This document shows positions 9,382 to 18,360 of a stretch of DNA of 26,558 nucleotides, in pieces. Source of the stretch: Corallochytrium limacisporum (taxonomy: Eukaryota > Opisthokonta); assembly GCA_002811645.1 (NCBI GenBank), contig PDIP01000128.1, positions 1-26,558 of the forward strand. Direction: 5' to 3'. How positions within the stretch are numbered: the stretch's first letter is position 1; each line of letters starts with the position of its first letter. The notes under the pieces are model-generated. The model saw only the letters and a program-made list of their open reading frames with translations. It was not told where the DNA came from and ran no database searches. The translations under genes were made by a program, and so were the position numbers.

Positions 9382-10004
9382 TCCGAATAGGACTGACGGC
9401 GAGATATCGACTTTCTGTGCGCTCGGATTAAGCAATTGGCTTTACCACCTTGAGAATAGGTTGAAAGAGAATGCATCGGCCTCGAAACCACATGGAGTGA
9501 CACGAAGAACTGCACCTAAGTTGAGGCTAAGGCATCCCCTTAGGTACCGCTAGGCCGCCGGTGTTGGAGTACCATACTAAACCTCACTTCTCCTCATACC
9601 CCCCGGGAAAGAGTGTACGCCGAAAAAATTAACCTCAATCAGCTGGTGCGGTACCACCTACCCAAGAATCCTTGCCGCCCCTCCTCTCGCGTGTCAGGGT
9701 TACGTACCCCACCGTCTGAACGCTCTTTCTCTGCAGATTGGGGGGGGGAGATCTTCTTTCGAATCCCCGGTCCTCTGGATACATGAGGAATTCAGGATGG
9801 GCCTGGGTCTAGAGTATTAGGCTACACTACTGAGTGCCTCAAGTATGATCTCAAATTACCACTGAGTCCAACCGACAAGTCTCTTCTCTCTGTGGGTGTA
9901 TTCAGAACTGGCTCGTGCACACAATCACACACGAAGAACCATCAAGAGCGAACTGTAGATCTCTACCGTTCCACTAACTATGAAATGACAGGTTGGTCCC
10001 TAAG
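9382..10004. other. intergenic stretch
   Basis: No gene is supported. It includes a G9 run near 9740. CACTAAC near 9972 is followed by TGACAG at about 9986-9991, resembling a branch point and 3' splice site just before the small frame that starts at 10005. Confidence 0.4.
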
Positions 10005-10304
10005 ATGTCCTTCAAAGCTGAGGACACCCAGACTACCCGCCACACCTTGGCCGCATCGAAACCCAGTGCTGAGGGGGAGATTCCAGCCGCACTACCTGCT
10101 CCGGTATATCTGGCCAAGGAAGCATCTCTACGTTCCCATTTCGCCCCGTTCGTATTCCTTCTTTTCCTCTTTGTTTTCTCCCTTGTCTTTCGGCTCATAG
10201 ATGCCAATTTTGCTACTGATAGATGCAAGATAAAGAATGTGGATAAGAACGGGACTGGGAGCAGGGAAGGGAAAGATTGGTTCGTATGCCTAAAGTTTTG
10301 GTGA
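10005..10304 (+). CDS. possible small single-span membrane protein (uncertain)
   Basis: This is a 99-codon frame from ATG 10005. A polar, Ala/Glu/Ser/Thr-rich N-terminal half is followed by a strongly hydrophobic Phe/Leu/Val stretch at about residues 48-65 and a basic, Lys/Asn/Gly-rich C-terminal part. Three residues upstream in frame is a TTG only. The upstream CACTAAC...ACAG sequence could be an intron end, making this a 3' exon. It is unrecognised, and overlapping frames exist on both strands, so it may be chance. Confidence 0.3.
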   Translation: MSFKAEDTQTTRHTLAASKPSAEGEIPAALPAPVYLAKEASLRSHFAPFVFLLFLFVFSLVFRLIDANFATDRCKIKNVDKNGTGSREGKDWFVCLKFW

Positions 10305-10766
10305 AAATCCCATGACCTTCAAACTGGCATAAACAAGGGGGTTGTATCTGTTATAGTAAGTTGATGCGGCCAGTCGTCTTCTAATGATTTGCTCTCTGAC
10401 CCTGATTTTAACATAGGAAAGTGGTTTTGAGATATCGGTCACATTGATCTGGACATGCGATTAGGATGCTAATAGTCAAATCTCATGAACCCCGCAAGTA
10501 CCCACCAGACATCTACAGGTATCTGATGGCAAGGAGGAGAACAAGTCGATAAGGATAATATAACACTATGATAGAAACTACGTTTATACAAGAGCACCTG
10601 ATGCGGTATGAAGGACATCCTGCTCACTGACACAGAGTTATGTCACTTAATTCTGATTGATGTTTTCTTTGATCAATCACAAACGTAGGTGTCCCACACG
10701 GTAAGATGCCCTATGCTTGCCCAATGGCCAGCTCTAAAACCCCCACTAATCGTTCGCTACATGATA
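10305..10766. other. intergenic stretch with an intron-like segment at 10356-10416
   Basis: A GTAAGT at 10356 is followed 61 bp later by a pyrimidine-containing TTTTAACATAG ending at 10416, with CTAAT at about 10380 as a possible branch site. Flanking sequence is not obviously coding, so if real it is a UTR or non-coding intron. Nothing else is seen. Confidence 0.35.
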
Positions 10767-11207
10767 TTAGACGCTTGCAGGTGGAGGTGGATTTGTGTCC
10801 AGTGAAAACTTGCCCTGTTGCACTTCCCGCCCGGTACATCCAGCTACGGGATTTACCATACGGTGCTGACCAGACGGAAGAATGGGGGAGACGGCCTTTT
10901 GACCACGGTTTACCGGTGTTGTCGGCAGAACAACAAATGATTGCTCAGGTCTGGCAATTCTGCGGCCACAGTAGCAGTAGGTCAATACAGCCAACATGGC
11001 TACCGCAATAACAGCAATTACAATTCCAACAATGGCTCCAATCGATAGCCCTTTTGAACCATAACCATAGGTGTAAACAGTGGAAACCCCGTAGGCGGGA
11101 TTGCAGTTCTTTGGAAACGCGAGGACACAAGCGGGCGGAGTGCACTTGTCTTCACCGACATCAAGGACTGCTTTAAAATTGCCTATGCAGTAGCATGTAC
11201 AAGCCAT
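10767..11207 (-). CDS. CTCYC-family small single-pass membrane protein (copy C)
   Basis: The frame encodes 146 aa from ATG 11207. It begins M-A-C-T-C-Y-C with Cys at 3, 5, 7, 22, 27 and 35. A short Tyr/Gly linker follows, then a transmembrane segment at about 54-78 ending Tyr-Cys-Tyr-Cys and a basic stop-transfer (Gly-Arg-Arg). The tail of about 65 residues is Pro-rich and ends in four Pro. There is no cleavable signal peptide, so an N-out/C-in (type III) topology is inferred. The Cys spacing matches the proteins at 11951-12577 and 14285-14590. DNA over the start of the membrane segment (11021-11051) is 30/31 identical to 12391-12421 of copy B, so these are recent paralogues. The tail is unrelated to that of copy B. 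Function is unknown; six paired Cys suggest a tiny disulphide-bonded or metal-binding ectodomain. Confidence 0.82.
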   Translation of the reverse strand: MACTCYCIGNFKAVLDVGEDKCTPPACVLAFPKNCNPAYGVSTVYTYGYGSKGLSIGAIVGIVIAVIAVAMLAVLTYCYCGRRIARPEQSFVVLPTTPVNRGQKAVSPILPSGQHRMVNPVAGCTGREVQQGKFSLDTNPPPPASV

Positions 11208-11950
11208 GTTTTGTGTGAGATTGGTTGTGGTGGACCAGTATCCGTCTCCACTTTAGTTCACACACATTTTCGAATACATTGGCATGTGTCTTGATCACAA
11301 ACCTGTGCACAGGTACACCTATACATCCCATTAGATTTAGTATACCTTTCATGTTTCAAGCGTCTGTTGTTGGTTGGCTGTGATGTCTTGGATTCGCTCC
11401 ATCTCGTCGTTCTGAGACTGAAAAAGTCGCTTGGCCGCACTGCGATGTCCAGGTAATTCTGCTGGATCCTGTCGCCCAATTTAGCCGTTACCATCCATTC
11501 CCCCCCCCCTCCTCTGCCTCCAGCAAAGGCGACCTCCACCTAATTTGTTCCCATACTTCTCACAGCAATATGGAATTCCTACGGGCCCAGTTCTGGTTAT
11601 TCCATACGTTCCGCACGAGGGGTCAATTTTCCGTGCTGGTGGGATCGTCGGCAAAATTGGAATCATCGGGTTGCACTGACCTCCTGTCCAAATATTTGGC
11701 GGGGTCATAGGTCGACAGTAGTCCGCCTTGAGATGCTAAAACTGGCTTCCGTGAAGAATTCTGTGTGGCTCTGCAACAGGCCGGTGCGCCGGTGTTCAGT
11801 CGACCTACATGAATGTTAGTATGGAATGTCACGATCTTAAAAAGGATTCTTTACTATGTTGTCGTTGATCAAGTTTACTAGACAGACAATTAAGATCTAC
11901 CTATGTAACAAGATGTTGTAAGGGTGCGAATAGTGTGTCTGTAGAACCAA
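11208..11950. other. gap between copies C and B; possible unassigned exon(s) on the minus strand
   Basis: On the minus strand a consensus branch point TACTAAC followed by ATTCATGTAG ends near 11814, a textbook-like 3' splice site. Two minus frames lie downstream. One encodes about 58 residues from the splice site (to 11623). The other (about 11481-11730) is rich in Pro, Ile, Gly and Cys, with an adjacent Cys pair, and is preceded by TTTTAG. Either could be a 3' exon of copy B or of a small secreted-peptide gene. I recognise neither. Confidence 0.4.
11814..11833 (-). promoter_or_regulatory. candidate intron 3' end: TACTAAC branch point and TAG acceptor
   Basis: Minus-strand sequence reads CATACTAACATTCATGTAG, then GTCGACTG. 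TACTAAC is the optimal branch-point heptamer known from yeast introns, and the TAG lies about 10 nt downstream. A possible donor (AG/GTAGAT) lies about 90 nt upstream, near 11901, within the 3' flank of copy B. It may be a 3'-UTR or alternative intron of copy B. Confidence 0.4.
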
Positions 11951-12577
11951 TCACGCGATTTCTTCCGGTGTGGAAACGTGGACACCGGATGTAGGATCGT
12001 GTTGGACAGGAGAGGTTCCAACCTCTGCCGTAGGTTCAGAAGTGAGGTGTGCCATAGGATACTGGCCGTCCAGTTGACCATGGTTTACGGGAACAGCCGG
12101 CTGGCCATAGTTGACCGGAACGCCTGGCTGGCCATAGTTGACCGGAACGCCTGGCTGGCCATAGTTGACCGGAACGCCTGGCTGGCCATAGTTGACCGGA
12201 ACGCCCGGTTGGCCATAGCTCACGGGAGCGCCCGGTTGGCCATAGCTCACGGGAGCGCCCGGCTGGCCACACTTTGCTTGTACGCCGGGCTGACCAAAGA
12301 AGCCTGGTGCCGTGAACACAGCAGTCTTCCTGCGACGGCAGTAGCAGTAAGTCAACACGACCAACGCAACGAAGACTAAGACTGCAATAACAATTCCAAC
12401 AATGGCTCCAACCGATAGCCCACTTGAGGGGTATACGTAATCAGACGCAACTCCATCGCCGCCGTAACCGCAATAAGCTGGAAACGCGGCGACACAGGCA
12501 GCCGGTGTGCATTCAGCGTCATCAACATTGGCGAGGATTTCTGAGAAATCGTTTGCGCAGTAACATGTGCAGGTCAT
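11951..12577 (-). CDS. CTCYC-family small single-pass membrane protein with nine-residue tail repeat (copy B)
   Basis: The frame encodes 208 aa from ATG 12577. An in-frame ATG at 12664 is only about 10 bp from the TATA-like box, so it is probably untranscribed; 12577 also matches the starts of the two paralogues. The N-terminus is M-T-C-T-C-Y-C with Cys at 3, 5, 7, 23, 28 and 36. The membrane segment is at about 54-77, followed by Tyr-Cys-Tyr-Cys-Arg-Arg-Arg. The presumed cytoplasmic tail holds about seven or eight repeats of Tyr-Gly-Gln-Pro-Gly-[VA]-Pro-Val-[NS] at about 95-168, then a Ser/Thr/Pro/Glu-rich end. Type III topology is inferred. Pro/Gly/Gln/Tyr repeats in membrane-protein tails elsewhere act as flexible scaffolds or lipid- or protein-binding tails; that role here is a guess. 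Confidence 0.85.
   Translation of the reverse strand: MTCTCYCANDFSEILANVDDAECTPAACVAAFPAYCGYGGDGVASDYVYPSSGLSVGAIVGIVIAVLVFVALVVLTYCYCRRRKTAVFTAPGFFGQPGVQAKCGQPGAPVSYGQPGAPVSYGQPGVPVNYGQPGVPVNYGQPGVPVNYGQPGVPVNYGQPAVPVNHGQLDGQYPMAHLTSEPTAEVGTSPVQHDPTSGVHVSTPEEIA
12074..12290. repeat. 27-bp coding minisatellite in copy B
   Basis: About eight head-to-tail 27-bp units carry the core CTGGCCATAGTTGACCGGAA (plus strand). The four central units are almost identical and the edge units are diverged, the usual pattern of unequal exchange or slippage. Length is a multiple of three, so copy-number change keeps the frame. Confidence 0.95.
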
Positions 12578-12657
12578 GGCTGTTATGTGTTGGAATGAAT
12601 GTGATATGTTCAATGATTGTCTGTACTCGAGATTCCACTGATGCGTTGGAATTTCCC

Positions 12658-12702
12658 CAATCATCCATGCATTTAAGTACCCCCGATTTTGTGCAGACGC
12701 AC
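12658..12702 (-). promoter_or_regulatory. core promoter of copy B, shared with copy A
   Basis: The minus strand carries GTGCGTCTGCACAA, then GGGTACTTAAATGCA and GATGATTG. This matches position for position the module at 14668-14712 in front of copy A. The TATA-like TACTTAA lies about 94-103 bp before ATG 12577. A further shared element, ATCTAATGGGAT, lies about 35 bp further upstream (near 12725-12736) and also occurs upstream of copy C (about 11323-11334). Confidence 0.65.
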
Positions 12703-14284
12703 GGCTACCTCTTGAACACAGCCTATCCCATTAGATGCCGCATTCTTGACATCCGACAAAAAAATTAAGGCGTCGAACCTCATGTGTTGGTTACTGTACA
12801 GGGGTGTGATCTCTTGGGATCATTTCGCCCCTCCTGTCCCAAAACGGCTGGTTGATGGAATACTTGCCCTCTTTTGCCCGAAAACACAACGCGTCCTTTC
12901 CCAATTATTTAACCGTTACCATTCCTACCCGCCCTCTTTGCCCAGTCGTCCGTACCCCCTCATACCACCGGTGGTCCTACCACACAAAAAAAAACCCTTC
13001 TCGGACGCAACCTCGACTGCGGCCCCTTACCCGCTCTATGTTGCATATGGAACTGAAGCCACTCACTCTAGTCGCTCTACTTCAACGGTCAGTATACCAC
13101 CAAGACCTTCCTGTGCCCGAGGGGAGGGGGGGGAGCGTGGGGGACCCAGCCGTTATGTGATTCATATACCATCGTATTGCAATTTTTCCTTCCTTTGCTG
13201 CAATAGTCGATCGTACCCATTAATTTTTCCTTGTGGCCAGCGGGGGGGGAGCCAATAGTGAAATACTAGCGGGCTCCAGGGAAAGGCTTTTTTTTTTCCC
13301 GCATCGGGGACGGGTCTGTCTCCAGCCTTTCTGCTCCACTACCAATAGAATACCTCCCGGAACGGAAAGGGACTGACTGTGTTCGGCAGGTCTTCCGCCC
13401 GAGAACCTGTGTTTGTGTTTTGCCGACCTTTCTTTTGCGCAGTAGTATGCTAGCTGTGCATGTTACGTTTTCCGATATTTTGGGTCCTTATCAAGTAACT
13501 GATGGCGAATTAACAGTAATAAGGATATACGGTAAGAAGATTGTATTCGGAGAAGGGTTATCCCGTCAGCGCAATACCAAGACATTAGACCGACACAGGA
13601 CGTGAAAATTCATAGAAATGGGTGAATCAACTGTTCTGCAATTGCACGGCCCTGATTTGACTTAAGTTGCTGAAAATGCCTTTCGTAGCTAATCGTGGAA
13701 ACCAGGTCAAAATCCGGGACACCGAACCCCTCGTTGCCCGGGGTCTGAGCAACGCAGCACCTTTGACATCCTGATCTTTGGGGTCCCGTAGCCACTGAAT
13801 GAATGAACATGCCGAAGCATTTGAACTCTTCAGCATCGGTCCTCGACTGCAACCGATCCTGAAGTAGGAGACGGTGGCCCACATTGACAGTCCGGAACCA
13901 CGGAGTGACTCGGCACCCGGCTTGCAGGGCCCTGTTCAGTTGACCTAACCCGGCGATTGTCTGCGATTCATCAGGTAATGAGAAAGTTTCTTTACGATGT
14001 TTTCTTTGATATATACTATGGGATAGACAAATGAAAGCTTCCCACACCGCAGAATGTCATATGGCTGCTACTAGGATTCCTTGAGCACCAACTGAGCGAT
14101 TTCAGGTTGCATGGTGTTGTAGATGCCTGCGGGCTGGAAAGTATGAGCGGGTTTGTATCCTCTAGTAGACTGTACCCTCTTACTCTAAGATGCTACGTAG
14201 ATTAAGCGACGAGATTTGCCAAGGAGAACATGACCTGAACAAGGAATTGAAGAGAACGCAAACACAATCGCCTGAACACCCCGC
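12703..14284. other. long intergenic stretch with one uncertain minus frame
   Basis: Homopolymer-rich DNA (A9 near 12985, G8 near 13125 and 13240, T10 near 13290) covers 12880-13300. A minus-strand open frame at 13610-14047 (145 codons, beginning at GTG) and an overlapping ATG frame at 13627-13884 both look mildly protein-like. I recognise neither, and they cannot both be real; a degraded or spliced gene is possible. Confidence 0.4.
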
Positions 14285-14590
14285 TTACACGTTCCGGAAC
14301 CCAACCATCTTTGGTTCAGGCGCAACTTTTTGGTCAGTTGCCATCTTCCTACGGCGGAAGAAACAGAATGCCAAGACGACCACTACTACGAAAAGTATAA
14401 GTCCAATGACGAGAGCAGCAATGGCCCCGGGTGATGGTCCTGGGCTATCGGTAGATGTGTAAAATCTCACAATACCGAGCACCAAGGGGCACTTGTCGGG
14501 GAACGAGTCGAAGCATCCAGTGGGGTTGCAATGGTCTACATCGACATCGATGACCGCTGTGAAGTCTGGGCAGAAACATGTACAAGCCAT
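14285..14590 (-). CDS. CTCFC-family small single-pass membrane protein (copy A, short tail)
   Basis: The frame encodes 101 aa from ATG 14590. It starts M-A-C-T-C-F-C with Cys at 3, 5, 7, 21, 26 and 34, the same spacing (within one residue) as copies B and C, including a [ST]-Phe-Pro before the last Cys. A Ser/Pro/Gly linker precedes a strongly hydrophobic Val/Leu/Ile membrane segment at about 56-77, followed by Phe-Cys-Phe-Phe-Arg-Arg-Arg-Lys. The tail is only about 20 residues, charged, without repeats. No signal peptide is seen. It is the most diverged of the three, and lies about 1.7 kb from copy B on the same strand, each with its own promoter rather than in an operon. Confidence 0.82.
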   Translation of the reverse strand: MACTCFCPDFTAVIDVDVDHCNPTGCFDSFPDKCPLVLGIVRFYTSTDSPGPSPGAIAALVIGLILFVVVVVLAFCFFRRRKMATDQKVAPEPKMVGFRNV

Positions 14591-14667
14591 GACTGATGTG
14601 TTGTGTTAGAATTTGTTGGGATGGATTAGTGATTGTTCTACTTAAGATCCCAGCTCTTTCCCAAGCT

Positions 14668-14712
14668 GCAATGATCTTTGCATTAAATACCCAGCGGGTT
14701 GTGCAAACACAC
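14668..14712 (-). promoter_or_regulatory. core promoter of copy A, shared with copy B
   Basis: The minus strand reads GTGTGTTTGCACAA, then GGGTATTTAATGCA and GATCATTG, aligned with 12658-12702. The TATA-like TATTTAA lies about 92-100 bp before ATG 14590, nearly the same spacing as for copy B. Confidence 0.65.
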
Positions 14713-17655
14713 AGATATCTCTGAAACAGAGCACAACACGATAGATAACGTATTCCGAACATTAACCATTTTTGGGCCTCATGTGTCTTTTGAGTCATCC
14801 AGCAGTGATGTCTGGGGCTCGTTCTGCCCTACCGTTCCAACACTCGTCAGTTGGCAGATCTGCCAGGTCGAGACAGTGTTAGCCAATCGACACCGGTCCC
14901 AACCCTCTTTCCCCCCTCCCCTTCCCTTAACCCCCGTTACCAACCGCCTTCCTCCCGTGGGGGGGCCAACCTCCACCCCATCGATCGTACTCTCATTCAA
15001 CCGGTGGTACCACCGTCCCTCGAACGCAATACCCGAACCTCCTGCGGTGGTGTCTTTTCCCTAAGGGTTAGCTAGCTATGGAAAATGTATAGATTTCTCT
15101 GCCCACTTCCCTCCCCGTACGCACACTCGCATACGCACTCCTACCCATCGTTCCTCTCCTCCCGGGGGGGGGGGCCGCCTCCCTTCCTTGCTCTGCCACA
15201 ATTAATGGCATTTTCGGTGAATAGAACAGGAATACGCCCAAGGAAATTAATATACGTGGTGGAGAGAGTCTGGCCTGCGTGGGTCTGTCTCCAGATTTTA
15301 GGGCCTCACTACCAAGTGGTACCAACACGAGTGCGTATCCCGAACAGAGCGGGAGTCGCTGTGTACGGAATACCTGTGCTCGGCCCCGGATGTGTGTCGA
15401 TCTCCAAGGGGTTAGGTTTTAAATCACAGGAGTCCTGAGTGATGTGCTGGCTAGATGCCACATTAAGATCACACAAAGACTGTCGATCTATACGAAAGCG
15501 AGTGCTAAACGTTTCAATATATGTTGATGCTCGAACATTTTTGAATCCACCTCCAGTACATATAACCCACCTCAGTCACAATGGCATGGACCAAATTCTA
15601 AAACACTCACACAGATGTAATGTGAAATCATGGTCACACAGGGTCGCATCCTCATTGTCTGGCATGTACCGGTCGGTCTCCCCGTCAATAGGGGAAATTG
15701 TGGCTAGTCAATATGACGCCTCTCCGGTTAATCTGTGTTCTCAAACCAAGAACATTATACGCATTTACATCTCTTGCACGACCATGCACGATCTTTGCAT
15801 GATCACTTTTCCCGCCGCACCTGGTAGCTATCCGTTACTTGGGTGTGACCTGACGGATAGTTTTGGGATAAGACTTGCAACAGCCTTCAGTCTTGGACAA
15901 GGCAGAGTCTGGTAAGCTGTTTGGTAATCGGTTGACCACACCCTCTACTTTGTGTACTCGCAGTGAGTTGCCGCATATAGGGAACAAGCACACCTTCGTA
16001 TCGAATCTGGGAGAGCTGACAAGGGGCAACCTGAGTACACATACCAGGGTCCGTATCCCAGGTTTGCTCTGCTAGCATCTAGGTCTACGATGTCAGCCAC
16101 GATGGTCCTGCTGAACATTGCTTCCGAAAAAAACAGTAGTGCAGAATCTTTGCCTTGAAAATGCATCCGCGTTTACACAAAAACAAAGTACCTTGGAAGC
16201 AGTGGCCCACAACTATTGGCCAATTAGTTGCCCAAGGAACCGAAGCCTCTGAAGAACTAGAGACTTGAAGATACGGCTCTCAGATTAAGGCCCCTATTGA
16301 ACAGAAGGACTGTGTCGGATGCGGACGAATGGAAACTTAATCTACCGCAAATGCTGAAAGCAAGCGGTACTCCGGGAATTGATAGGGGACCACAACGGGA
16401 GAAAAGTCTTAGTAGCAGCGAATGAAGCGGCTCTTTAGATTATGAGTACCACCCTACCACACATTGCATAAATTGGGTTCCCGTTCCCGGGAACAGTTTC
16501 CAATCAGCCTCTGTCGTCTCCTATCCGTGGATCGGACGTCGTAGCGGGACGAAATTATGTGGATAGGCTTCTCACTCGCGCCCACGCAGAGTTGAAACAC
16601 TCTCCTGACCCAGTCCTGCAGGTTTGGGAACACACCCCGGTTGACCCGGAAGTAATAAAAAAAACTCCAACGAGCTGATTTCGCCGGTGCCGCAACCGCA
16701 CCCTCTCAGAACTGAACCAAGCGGACGGGAAGTGTTAGGCGCTGAGGCGCTGGGGCTGGTTTTAGGGCTAACGGACTTACGGTTGGAATTGTCCGACACA
16801 ACACAGGGTGGTGGACAAAAATCGTTTCTGTGTATGAGCGCACCATTCACAAGTAGCCATGCGAATCTGTTCCGATATGCCGAATCTGTGCCTTATCGGC
16901 TATTAAACCGGTTACAGTATGACCTTGTAGTGCTTGTTGCTTCGTTTTCAACTCTCTTATCCTACACAGACGTCCCGCCGCTCGGGGATACATAAGGTGG
17001 CCACGGACATGTTGACGTATAAAAACAATTGTGCCAATGCTAATCTTCACTATGAACCCTAAAACAAAAACCTAAGCTCAGGTCAGATTTAATCAAGTAT
17101 GAAATCAGAGCTCCTTCAAGAAGTATATTCAATTCTTGCCCTTGGTGGCCCATCTCCTACAGAGGGACAAGGCAGACCTTGGGTGGTAAACTCTCCTGGT
17201 GTGCACCAAGCGCTCCAAAGGCGAATGGTCAGGATGAACACGCCCAGAAAAATTGGAGGGGGATCCGGCACCAGATACACCCTGGGGGAAGCTTTGAAGC
17301 AGACCGGGCCCCCGGGGGGAGGGGGGAAGGGAAGAGATTAGAGGGATCATCCGGTCCCAACCACAACCGGAACATGGACTACCACACAGACCGTCAAGAT
17401 GCGAAGAAAAAATGGGAACATGATCAGGTCTGCATTAGTCCCGCAGGCGGAACAAGTGCTGTTGTGTTATCTTACCTCTGATGTGAAGCATGGCGACAAA
17501 TAAATCATCAGAATCTTACTCAATCGTGAGCTCGTTTAAAACATTAATCCAGAGTAGGTTAGACGCGGACCACGACGTGTCATGACCCCTTTCAAAGCCA
17601 ATGAGGGCAGTGCAAATAGAAATAATTTGTTTTATAATTAGTTGGCAGTATTGTG
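14713..17655. other. 3-kb stretch with no sure gene
   Basis: The largest plus frame (ATG 15442 to 15915, 157 codons) is Ser/His/Ile-rich with no recognisable domain or promoter. Minus frames at 15887-16166 look weakly protein-like but are short and overlap. Homopolymer runs include G11 near 15165 and G/C runs near 17305-17330. I can support no gene; spliced genes with short exons cannot be excluded. Confidence 0.4.
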
Positions 17656-18138
17656 TTATCCTGCGAAACTGGTTTTGTCATTGTCATGCTCAAATCTACC
17701 AGATTCGTTACACCACACACCATCTTGACCATGTGCTAGAGCCAGCATGGCTCCAGCCTCGGTATGGGCCAGGCTTGCATGCCCTAAGAACAGTTCGTCA
17801 TGGTCGGCACCATCCACGAGTTGGTCTGTGACGATCGCAGAGATAGCATTCACACGGCGCTTAGAATGCCGCGCACTGCAGCGCTGTCCATGACAACAGT
17901 GACCATCTGGGCTGTGTCTGGAAGTTTTCTTCTTGAAGAGACCGACTACTCGCGCCTTCTTGCAGGGTTTGCTTGAGGAATTAGTTCCACTAGCACGGCC
18001 GACGCAGCTGGTGCGTTGCTTGAGCCCACAGAAGCTCTTGCAACCCGACCCGCAAGGGAAAATTCCAAAAAATACAAAGGCCACGTTGATACGACTTCTG
18101 TACGCCTTCTGTGAAGATCGACTCGTCCTTCGGCACAT
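17656..18138 (-). CDS. hypothetical basic Cys-rich protein under a TATA/GC-box promoter (uncertain)
   Basis: This is a 160-codon frame from ATG 18138. A short hydrophobic stretch (about 18-28) precedes a Cys- and Lys/Arg-rich segment with Cys at 29, 33, 37, 45, 59, 81, 82 and 87. The C-terminal part (98-160) is acidic and His/Ala/Gly-rich. I recognise no family. The TATAAAA at 18239-18245 would start transcripts near 18210. A tiny ATG frame (18214, three codons) and another ATG frame (18200-17946, 84 codons, Arg-rich) come first, so the coding frame is not settled. Strong promoter features make a transcript more likely than the protein call. Confidence 0.35.
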   Translation of the reverse strand: MCRRTSRSSQKAYRSRINVAFVFFGIFPCGSGCKSFCGLKQRTSCVGRASGTNSSSKPCKKARVVGLFKKKTSRHSPDGHCCHGQRCSARHSKRRVNAISAIVTDQLVDGADHDELFLGHASLAHTEAGAMLALAHGQDGVWCNESGRFEHDNDKTSFAG

Positions 18139-18238
18139 GGGGAATGTGTCACTCTAAATAGGGATTGAGTCCGCGCCCGAATTATAACTGTTCGGACCAT
18201 TAGTTTATCTCTCCATGGTGCTCACGAACACCTCCTCC

Positions 18239-18245
18239 TTTTATA
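18239..18245 (-). promoter_or_regulatory. TATA box (TATAAAA) of a minus-strand transcript
   Basis: The minus strand reads GGTATAAAAGG, the best TATA consensus in the window. It lies directly downstream of three GC-box/TTTCATTTATC repeats (18261-18360) and upstream of ATGs at 18214, 18200 and 18138. Confidence 0.6.
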
Positions 18246-18260
18246 CCAAAGCTGCTAACT

Positions 18261-18360
18261 TGGACAAATGAAACTACCACCGCCCCTCTTTTGATAAATG
18301 AAACTTTCGATAATTCAAACTATCACCGCCCCTCTTTGGATAAATGAAACCACCGCCCCT
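18261..18360 (-). promoter_or_regulatory. three copies of an AGGGGCGGTG + TTTCATTTATC promoter element
   Basis: Plus-strand CACCGCCCCT occurs at 18278-18287, 18324-18333 and 18351-18360. Each is paired with an ATAAATGAAAC or ACAAATGAAAC block (about 18265-18275, 18294-18304 and 18340-18350). On the minus strand these are Sp1-type GC boxes (GGGGCGG) alternating with TTTCATTTATC, 15-100 bp upstream of the TATAAAA. Spacing and position fit an upstream activating array. Confidence 0.6.

Noticed and set aside
12036-12272. Frames with Trp-Pro-Ala or Ile-Val-Asp-Arg-Asn repeats
   Set aside because: These are other-frame shadows of the 27-bp minisatellite in copy B.
12074-12290. CRISPR-like array
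   Set aside because: The repeats are contiguous, in frame with a membrane protein and without spacers.
12880-15380. Possible dispersed repeat pair (about 12880-13400 versus 14870-15380)
   Set aside because: They share short words (for example GGGTCTGTCTCCAG and ACCGGTGGT) and similar C/G-rich style, but I could not align them continuously by eye. A self-dotplot showing a continuous diagonal would reverse this.
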